Shown in pieces: positions 56,991-64,000 of a stretch of 64,000 bases of DNA. Source of the stretch: Welwitschia mirabilis (Eukaryota > Gnetophyta > Gnetopsida > Welwitschiales). Where the stretch lies: positions 281,993,392 through 282,057,391 of the forward strand of contig JBOZIK010000001.1 of the NCBI GenBank assembly GCA_051453625.1, read 5' to 3'. The notes under the pieces were generated by a model. The model was not told the DNA's origin and ran no database searches. It worked only from the letters and a program-made list of their open reading frames with translations. Every line of letters starts with the position of its first letter. Within the stretch, counting starts at the first letter, position 1. A program made the translations under genes and the position numbers.

Positions 56991-58110
56991 TTAGTTTTTA
57001 GGTTAGAAATATTAATAGAACTATTGAAATAAACTTTCTTAATTATATAAGAANNNNNNNNNNAAGAACCAATAATATATAATTTAGTTGATTATAAATT
57101 AGATGAACTCTAGAATTAAAAAGTAGAACATACTAATTAGGGTAAAACTTTTTATGCATAAGGTTTTTATCATGGCCAAATTTGGCTTGGTCTTTGATAA
57201 TAATTTGGTGATGGAGAGCATGAGTTATTTTCTTATTAAGATGGCTCAACTAGGTAAGGTATGCTTGAAGTTTATTATCATGAGAAATAAGGTTAATTTG
57301 ATGGATTGTTTTATAGGAATTAGAACACACATTAACAAGAAGCATGCATGTTTTTTCATAAACACATTCATAAGGTGAAAAATACAAAGAATTATTTAAA
57401 GTCATGTAGTAAGCCCCAAAAACATCATTAAGATGAAGTGCCCAAGATTTTTGGGACTTGTAACAAAGTTTCAAGAGTATTTTCTTCTTCTCTTAATTAG
57501 CATTTTTAGCTTTCCCATTTAGTTGGGAATGATAACTGTCAGATACTTTATGTTTAATTCAAACTAAAAGTAAGAGTTTAATAAGAATCTTATTGATAAA
57601 GTGAGTACCTTGATCAGAAATAAGAATTCTAAGAAATTCAAATCTTTTAAAGATATTTGATCCAATAAAGTGAAAAATAGTTTTAGCATCACAAGTTTAT
57701 CTACATATGGCTTCAACCCATTTTGTAACATAATCCACTACCACTGAGATATATTATTTTTCACATGAAGAGGGTTTGAGAGGTATTACAAATTTTATAC
57801 TCCAACAATAAAAAGGTTTACATTCCAATATGGGTGTAAGAGGCATATCCTTTATGTGATTAAAACCTTCAGATCGTGGGTAAAAATCACACTTTATAGC
57901 AAAATTAAAGGCATATTTAAATAATAAGGGCTAATATAACCCTAAGTGTAATATTTTCATGGTAGTATTTTGGCCATTAAAATGATCATCATAAACTCCA
58001 TCATGGCAAAAAAGAATGATATCTTTTTACTCACAATCAGGAACACATTTGTGCATAATTTGATACTTGCATCGCCTATACAAACATAGTTCAATTCTTT
58101 TGTAATCACT
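56991..58110 (-). pseudogene. Integrase of E3
   Basis: Antisense: 57250-57474 is an open 74-codon stretch reading K-S-W-A-L-H-L-N-D-V-F-G-A-Y, then Y-F-S-P-Y-E-C-V-Y-E-K-T-C-M-L-L-V, then I-H-Q-I-N. Athila integrase has [DE]-W-[SA]-x-[KR]-L-D-D-A-L-W-A-Y-R-T, S-P-[YF]-x-[LI]-V-[YF]-G-K-[AS]-C-H-L-P-V-E and A-[IV]-[KR]-x-[LM]-N. The zinc-finger cysteines show as K-C-D-F near 57885. Ten Ns lie at 57054-57063. Confidence 0.85.
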
Positions 58111-58734
58111 AATTATATGAAGGAAAGATTTTCATTGATTACTATTCTAATGTTAAGGTGTTTTGAGTGTGATAATATAATTTACAGTATTGGCATAGCA
58201 AGGAGTAGATTATTTTAAAGATACTTCATAGAATTATTCAATCATAAAGAGTTTTTCATGAGGAAAATCATTAGGAATAGGCTGATTGGAAAGATTAGAA
58301 GAAGAATTTTATTGTAAAGGAATTATAGAAAGATGATTAGCAAAAAATATTTATTTTCTTTTCTTATTTACTATTGTTAAGTGGAACTCTTATGATAAAA
58401 TTAATCGTATTAGGAATGCACTTAAATATTTCTTAGTCATTAAGTATCAAATGGAAGCATGATTTGTATAAACACAAGTATGGAAATCAAGGAGGTAATG
58501 TCTAATTTTTTTTATTAAAAGGATAATTTCTAGAATTTCATTTTTAGTAGGCATTAATTTAATTGACCATTGAAAAGAGTTTTACTAATGTAACTTATTA
58601 CTTTCATCCCTTTCTCATGTTTTTATTCTAATAACCCACCTATATCAAGATTACTTGCATTACATAATAATTCAAAATCCTTATTCCAATTAGGTCCACT
58701 TACAATGGGTTCATTAGTGATGGAATTCTTAATA
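58111..58734 (-). pseudogene. RNase H region of E3
   Basis: This stretch sits between integrase and RT and matches the E2 RNase H in order and spacing. Scattered remains such as an L-T-I-V-N-K-like segment near 58370 correspond to E2's L-T-I-I-N-K. It is more worn than in E2, and the call rests mainly on position. Confidence 0.55.
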
Positions 58735-59086
58735 TTTTCAAAGGTTTGTTGGTAATTATCATTTCACTCATACTTAACATATTTTTTTAAAAGTTAATGA
58801 ATGGTTTAAAAATTTTTTCATAGCCTTCTATGAATCTACGATAGAATTCACAATGTCCTAAGAATGATCTAAGTTGATTCACATTAGTAGGATAAGAAAT
58901 GTTTTTAATAACATTAATTTTTGATGGATTCATTTGTATACCTCTCATGAAGATATGATGTTCTAATTCTATCCCTTTATTGTTCATAATTAATACACTT
59001 ATTTAAGACTTGTGCTAAATGATTCAAGCTTGATCAAATCAATTTTTAAAGATTGAAAAATCATCCATGAAAATTTTAATAGAGTT

Positions 59087-59360
59087 NNNNNNNNNNNNNN
59101 NNNNNNNNNNNNNNNNNNNNNNNNNNNNNNNNNNNNNNNNNNNNNNNNNNNNNNNNNNNNNNNNNNNNNNNNNNNNNNNNNNNNNNNNNNNNNNNNNNNN
59201 NNNNNNNNNNNNNNNNNNNNNNNNNNNNNNNNNNNNNNNNNNNNNNNNNNNNNNNNNNNNNNNNNNNNNNNNNNNNNNNNNNNNNNNNNNNNNNNNNNNN
59301 NNNNNNNNNNNNNNNNNNNNNNNNNNNNNNNNNNNNNNNNNNNNNNNNNNNNNNNNNNNN
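59087..59360. other. 274-N gap inside E3 RT
   Basis: Sequence resumes at a point equivalent to 58735, so the two flanks overlap in content. The gap may join two copies of the element wrongly, or may hide a true tandem duplication. Confidence 0.9.
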
Positions 59361-59835
59361 ATTTTTAAAGGCTTGTTGATAATTATCATTTCACCCATAC
59401 TTGACATATATTTCTAAATGTTAATGAAGTGGTTTACAAATTTTTACATATCCTTATGAATCTATGATAGAAATCCATAATGTCCTAAGAATGATCTAAT
59501 TTGCTTCAAATTAGTCGGAGATGAAACGTTCCTAATAACATCAATTTTTTATGAATCCATTAGTATGCCTCTCATGAAGATATAATATCCTACGACATCA
59601 CTTCATTGACCATAAAATGCCTCTTTTCCCAACTAAAGTGAAATCCACTTTTAATACATCAATCTAAGACTTGTGCTAAGTAATTTAAGGTTTGATTAAA
59701 AGAATCTTTAAAGACTTAAAGACCATCCCTAAAAATTTTAATAGAGTTTTCTATAAGATCACTAAGGATTTCCATCATAGAACATTAAAAGGTACTTAGG
59801 GCATTGCATAAACTAGAAGGCATACTTCTAAATTT

Positions 59836-59877
59836 ATAAGTACCTAAAGGAAAAGCATAAGTAGCTAAAGGAAAAGT
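59836..59877 (-). repeat. 21-bp tandem duplication in RT
   Basis: ATAAGTACCTAAAGGAAAAG recurs after exactly 21 bp with one change in the shared part. In the antisense frame it repeats seven residues around F-P-L-x-T-Y, a conserved finger motif, so it would have damaged the enzyme. Confidence 0.88.
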
Positions 59878-60200
59878 AAAGGTGATTTCTGCTTAATCCT
59901 CATTTGTAATACATACTTGGTTATATCCACTATAACCATCAACAAATCTATAAAATGCATGTCCTTGTATTCTATCCAAAACTTAATCAAGAAAAGGAAT
60001 AGGATAATGATTATTTTTGATAACTTTGTTAAGTCTATGAAAATCTATACATATCCTCCACTTACCATCTTTCTTTGGTACAACTATTAATGGGATAACC
60101 CACTCACTATTTCTTATAGGATAAATGATATTATCATCTAAAAGTCATATGATTTCATCCTTAACCACTTATTTTAGTGCTAGGTTTAACTGTTTTTATG

Positions 60201-60899
60201 ATTGCCTTATGGGCTTTGCATTATCTTCAAGGTATATTTTATGTTAAACAATATGTGGCCGAATAGGAGATAAGTCTTTATGACTCCATGAAAATTCTTC
60301 ATATTTAGATTTGAGCATTGATATGAACAGTGCTTCTACTTTAAGATAGAATAACTACTAATAGTTAATGGCTTTTTAGGGTTATTGATGATGAAAATTT
60401 ACTTTAATCGCTTTATAATCTCTCTTAAGTTCATCTTAAATTTGACTCCTTCATGTTTGAAAGGGGTTGAATAACCATTTTAATCAAATGTTAACTACAT
60501 AGCTTTTACTTCCTTTATGTCTTGGGTTGTACTGTTGTTAAAGTTTCTTCCATTGGAGGTTTCATGATATTATCAAGCTTATAAGAATTAATGGAATTAA
60601 GACTACCTAAGATAGTTAATAATTCCTTTATATCATTAAGAGTATTAGTTATTTATGAGTAACAACCTTTAATTCAAGTGAATGATGTGCTACAAACATA
60701 ATTGATCTAATGTATTCACAAAGCTTATCACTTGAATCCTTAGTATCTTTTCCTGCTACATTAAAAACATGAACCTAAATCTTTTTACTACCAACATGAA
60801 GTTTCATGATCCTAGTTCTAGTTTTTATAATGTAATGAAAAGTGGCATAAAAAGCTCTATCTAAGAGTAAGGAATTCCCTTCATTGGGATTGATCTCAA
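60201..60899 (-). pseudogene. Protease-RT linker region of E3
   Basis: Lies between protease and RT. It corresponds to the E2 linker at 52033-52215 but is longer and more degraded. Scattered helical remains are visible; no catalytic motif is expected here. Confidence 0.55.
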
Positions 60900-61270
60900 T
60901 GATTATGATACTATAGAGTAATACGCTTCCTTTATTTAAGCAACTAGAACTTTAATAATTTCAATAGATTTGCTTAATGTTGAATCAGCCATTTTCAAGA
61001 CAATTTGAGTTGGTTTAATTTAATTTTCTAATCCAAACTTCTTACAAACATGTATAGGCACGATGCTCACACTTGCACATATATCTCTTGGAGCCTTTTT
61101 TACCTTTTTTTAACCTTCTAATACCATACTAATAGTTACCATTCCTACATCTTTGAATTTGAAACATTTTTGTAATATAAAGTTAGCCATAGATTAAGCT
61201 AAAAATACTTTACTTGGTAGTGTTTGTTTTTTATTTCTCCTATAAAGATCCTTCTGAAATTTGGCATATT
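60900..61270 (-). pseudogene. Protease of E3
   Basis: Antisense at 61026-61095: A-P-R-D-I-C-A-S-V-S-I-V-P-I-H-V-C-K-K-F-G-L-E. The family reads A-L-C-D-L-G-A-S-[VI]-N-[LIV]-[ML]-P-x-x-[VI]-[CYF]-[KR]-[RK]-L-G-L. The active-site Asp and A-S are kept, while Gly is Cys. Upstream, K-F-K-D-V-G-M-V-T-I corresponds to K-x-K-D-P-G-S-F-T-I. Confidence 0.85.
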
Positions 61271-61599
61271 TTGGGTTATCTTAAAGTATGCACCAAAATG
61301 GCCATGTGATGTTAACATCTTTCATGATGGTTTTGAGATATTCTTCCTATATGGAATTGGAGTTAAGTCTATCTAACCAAGGAGTAAGATGCTTCTTGCT
61401 TCTCCTTGTTGATAATGTCTCCTTATTTAATGGAGTACGAGTAGAAGAAGATGTGACTCATCAAGAATTTCTATATCTTCATCCTTATTTTCTTCAACAT
61501 CATTAGTTTTGGCTCTTGGGGTGTATTATTCATGCCTTCTTAGGTGACCACATTATAATATTTCTTAACATCATTTGAATTAGGCATAGTATTGGAAGT

Positions 61600-62900
61600 T
61601 AAAAGTTCCTTGTGATATTTGGTTTGTCAACATTATTTATTGCATAACCCTTGCTAAATCTTGTATGCTCTTTTAAGTTTGCTTAATGCTTTTGTGAGTT
61701 TGTATGAATATTCTTAATTTCTATCATAACTTTTTTGAGTGAATCTTCCTTAAGCTGATTATATCCTCCATATGTTGAGTTGTATGGTTGCTTGAATAAA
61801 GATTCATACTTAAGTTTATATGAAGGACTCAATTGAGGGTACAAATTCTTCTCATTATGATAAGATTCTTTATAGTCAATAGGGTATACTTGATTTGCAT
61901 GACATACTTCATTCCTTAATACTTCTCTTATAAATGGAAAAAATAAGCATTTAGTTACTAAGCAAACATATTTTTATAATTCACAAATGGGAGGTGTAGT
62001 GTGGGCTTTTCCAAATTCTACATCTTTGATTACTTTTACCATTTTTCTCACAAGTGGGCTATTACTATCACTACTATTTTTATTATCATAGATGCTTTAT
62101 TTTTTTTTCCCTCTTGATGTTTTATATGATTCTTTTCTTTTAATGATTATTTAAGGATCTTATTTTCTCTTGGTTTGTGTCATGATTGACTAAGTTTAAC
62201 TAAATCATGTAAATGTTATCATGCTTCATTAGTTGTAGGCTAGAATAAACTTCCTCCATAAGATAGATCTACCATTGGTTTTTTTTCACTAGTAAGACCA
62301 TTATATAAGTGATAACTCAATTCTTCTTGCTTAAATGTTTCTATATGATTGGATAAAGCTAGAAATAATAATATTTTCCAAGAAGATGCATAATCCTCAT
62401 TGTCTTTTTATTGTAAATTCATCACCTTATGATGTCTTTATATAAGAATGTTTCCACTAAGGAATCATTTGGTAAAACTCTCTTTTATGTCTTTCTAAGT
62501 TTTAAGATTCTTATGGGGTAAGGTATTAAGCTAATTCTTAGCTTTTCCACTCAAGGGATAAGGAAAAACTATCATGTAGTTCCTATCCGCTATTGATTTC
62601 TTTTTATTACATGTGAGCATCAACTATCCTATCATTGGGATATGTTCATATGAATCTTCATGAGTTTCATCACAAAAAAAGGCATAAGCATTAACGTTAT
62701 TTATCTCTATGTTATCTTTGATAGAAAGCTCAAAAGGATTATGGATTTTTCTAAGTTTTAGTTTATATTTATCTTTAAGAGTTTGTTGAAGGATAACACT
62801 AAAATCTAAAGATATTATGGACTATGATGAAGGATGAGAAGTTTGATTTAAACTTTCACTATCTAATGAATAGGAATTTGAAACTTTTCCTTTAAAAGAA
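61600..62900 (-). pseudogene. Gag of E3
   Basis: Antisense: near 62010, F-G-K-A-H-T-T-P-P-I-C fits the second half of an Athila zinc knuckle (C-x2-C-G-x-x-H-x-T-x-x-C). Then N-E-V-C-H-A-N-Q-V, Y-N-S-T-Y-G-G-Y-N, and A-I-N-N-V-D-K-P-N near 61640, at the place where E2 has N-N-K-P-Q-G-S-L. Further upstream (62100-62900) a gag core is expected from order and from similarity to E2, but it is badly worn. Confidence 0.72.
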
Positions 62901-63773
62901 TTTTAATTAAGCCTAGAAGTACTTATAGATGAAGAGGTGATTTTTGTTTCAAGAGGGCATTTTGCAATTCTAGAAGATTTTTTAGTAGATTAAAAAAAAT
63001 TCTAAAATACAGGCTAAGATCTTATATAAAATAAAATTTAACAAATTTAGATCTATTAATAAAAAGTTTCTCACCTTTAGTCATTGAATTATAAATTTGA
63101 AGATCTTGTTGAATTATATTTTGTAAAAATTGATTTTCACATTGATAATATACCTTTTTCTTCTTCTCTTTAGAACTTGATGGCCTTTTCTTGCATGACC
63201 TATAATTGAAATCCAACCTTTTAACTCATACTCATTGTAAGATAATATCCAAGATTACATTAAAGTGAAAGGATTAGACCCAATGGATAAGAATGATGTT
63301 TTTCCTTGAAATCTTCACTTAGGATCCAAGAAAAAGACACTAAAAGATTATTGCTATGTGGTACTCCTTATAGATCACATAAGGCATAAGAAGGTAGATC
63401 TAGCAAGGATAATGCACTCTCCAACTGTGGTGTAGATCCAAAGGATAATCACCACTGTAAGAGGGTACTTAGAGTAAAAAATGAATAGGAAGAAAACAGA
63501 AAATTTATAATAAAGGGTACACAACATAAACAACAAGTGAAAATAAGGTGTTTCCCTCTAAAGGTGAATAATCTTATTTGAATAGGAGAATACCTTAGAG
63601 ATAGTCTTGCCTTTGACCAAAAGGTAGGGATATCTCTTTAGATAATCACCTTAAAGCAAGCAAATTACATCCATAGGAATTATATATAAATCAAAAGCAA
63701 ATAGTTAAAATGATAGCATGAAATTTACTATAATTACTCTTGATTAATTGCACTTGATAGCATGTCTTTACAC
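62901..63773 (-). other. E3 5' untranslated leader
   Basis: This is the leader between gag and PBS. A 64-codon open antisense stretch (63022-63216) is Lys/Ser-rich and matches no family I know. No other motif is seen. Confidence 0.6.
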
Positions 63774-63791
63774 TTCCCAGTAATGACACCA
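63774..63791 (-). promoter_or_regulatory. E3 primer binding site (complement), tRNA-Asp type
   Basis: The plus strand reads TTCCCAGTAATGACACCA, agreeing with TCCCCGGCAACGGCGCCA at 12 of 18 positions, with all six differences transitions. It ends three bases before the LTR start TGTTGG. Confidence 0.82.
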
Positions 63792-63794
63792 AGA

Positions 63795-64000
63795 TGTTGG
63801 TTGCCTAAATTACATTGGAAAAGGAATCAATTTTGAAAATAATTTGATTGCATCTAGGCTAGCATAAGGTGATTTAACTAACAAATGTTATACAACTTAA
63901 GAGCATAAGTTAACATATTAATCAAGCATTGGATATAATAAATTAAACTATCATAATCCATAATAGAACTCTTTTTAATCAATTTATAGTTTACTGTGCA
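63795..64000 (-). repeat. E3 5' LTR, first 206 bp in window
   Basis: It starts TGTTGGTTGCCTAAATT and aligns with 41606 onward to the window end. The remaining 0.9 kb lies outside. Confidence 0.85.

Larger units (their letters stand above)
58735..60200 (-). pseudogene. Reverse transcriptase of E3, with duplicated segment and gap
   Basis: Antisense: fingers F-P-L-G-T-Y-K-F-R-S-M-P-S-S-L-C-N-A near 59790-59850; palm I-F-M-D-D-F-S-I-F intact at about 59045-59085; thumb at 58787-58987 with G-I-E-L-E-H-H-I, I-N-V-I-K-N, and Q-L-R-S-F-L-G-H-C-E-F-Y-R-R-F-I. The palm-thumb segment occurs twice (58735-59086 and 59361-59755) around 274 Ns. In the second copy the palm reads F-R-D-G-L. A 21-bp in-frame tandem duplication lies in the fingers at 59836-59877. 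Confidence 0.85.
41606..64000 (-). mobile_element. Athila retrotransposon E3, split by E2, runs off window
   Basis: The left LTR start (41606, TATTAATTTCCTAAATT) matches the right LTR start (63795, TGTTGGTTGCCTAAATT). The Asp-type PBS complement precedes the right copy, so the element is antisense. Removing E2 (46031-56495 plus one ATAAC) leaves an internal region of about 10.6 kb: gag, protease, RT, RNase H and integrase at 57000-62900, then a 3.8-kb 3' region with an extra open frame. This length and layout fit autonomous Athila elements. The 5' LTR continues beyond 64000. Confidence 0.87.

Noticed and set aside
59039-59417. Open frames across the 274-N gap
   Set aside because: Open only because N is not a stop. 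The few real residues on the minus strand are the RT palm of E3, annotated there.
63022-63216. Possible small gene upstream of E3 gag
   Set aside because: Lys/Ser-rich, no family match, within the leader of E3; kept only as a note in the leader entry.
1-64000. Fungal RIP as the cause of transition-rich decay
   Set aside because: Element lineages (Athila, Tekay, Tork/SIRE-like) are of flowering plants, so methylation-linked deamination is the simpler reading.
1-64000. tRNA, rRNA, snRNA or host gene exons
   Set aside because: No cloverleaf boxes, rRNA segments or exon-intron structure with recognisable protein were found on either strand by eye; very degraded or short exons could still be missed.

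Overview
The window is plant nuclear heterochromatin. It is very A+T-rich, visibly poor in CG, and built almost wholly from old, broken LTR retrotransposons. I found no host protein-coding gene, tRNA, rRNA or CRISPR array. The element lineages (Athila-type Ty3/gypsy, a Tekay/Del-type chromovirus, Tork/SIRE-like Ty1/copia) point to a flowering plant with a repeat-rich genome, probably a gene-poor or pericentromeric region. The species cannot be told. Runs of N at 1018, 13070, 28404, 28840, 29333, 34958, 57054 and 59087 show a draft scaffold.

Layout. 1-1500: scraps of a forward copia element (C0). 3292-5880: antisense copia (C1) with INT, RT and RNase H all readable. 6026-14704: antisense Athila-related element E1, with two 1.2-kb LTRs, a near-perfect target-site duplication and a gutted coding region. 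About 16330-18190: gag and protease of another antisense Ty3/gypsy element (G4). 21600-22670: antisense copia gag (C2), followed by a compound microsatellite. 23575-28839: antisense element E5, with LTRs and PBS but no recognisable pol, running into a 100-N gap. 28940-40718: forward Tekay/Del-type element E6, with gag-PR-RT-RH-INT-chromodomain and a complete 3.78-kb 3' LTR; its 5' LTR is cut by the gap. 41606 to beyond the window end: antisense Athila element E3. E3 is split by a complete antisense Athila element, E2 (46031-56495), flanked by the 5-bp duplication ATAAC.

How the parts relate. E1, E2, E3 and E5 share an Athila-type (tRNA-Asp-like) primer binding site beside the 5' LTR and a short conserved block just inside the 3' LTR. 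E1 and E2 belong to one LTR family. E2 and E3 keep the order gag-PR-RT-RH-INT, while E1 and E5 have lost most or all of pol. All coding regions are pseudogenes. Most stops and lost catalytic residues are what C-to-T or G-to-A change would give (CAA to TAA, GAT to AAT, ATG to ATA), as expected from long deamination of methylated cytosine. Points of interest: a perfect 31-bp inverted repeat in E1, a family of ATCATC/GATGAT dyads found only in LTRs and UTRs, a G-quadruplex-capable tract in E5, an extra open frame downstream of pol in E3, and a duplicated RT segment at a gap in E3.

Limits: domain calls come from reading translations by eye against remembered family consensus. Domain edges are approximate. 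LTR edges and target duplications were read directly from the sequence.
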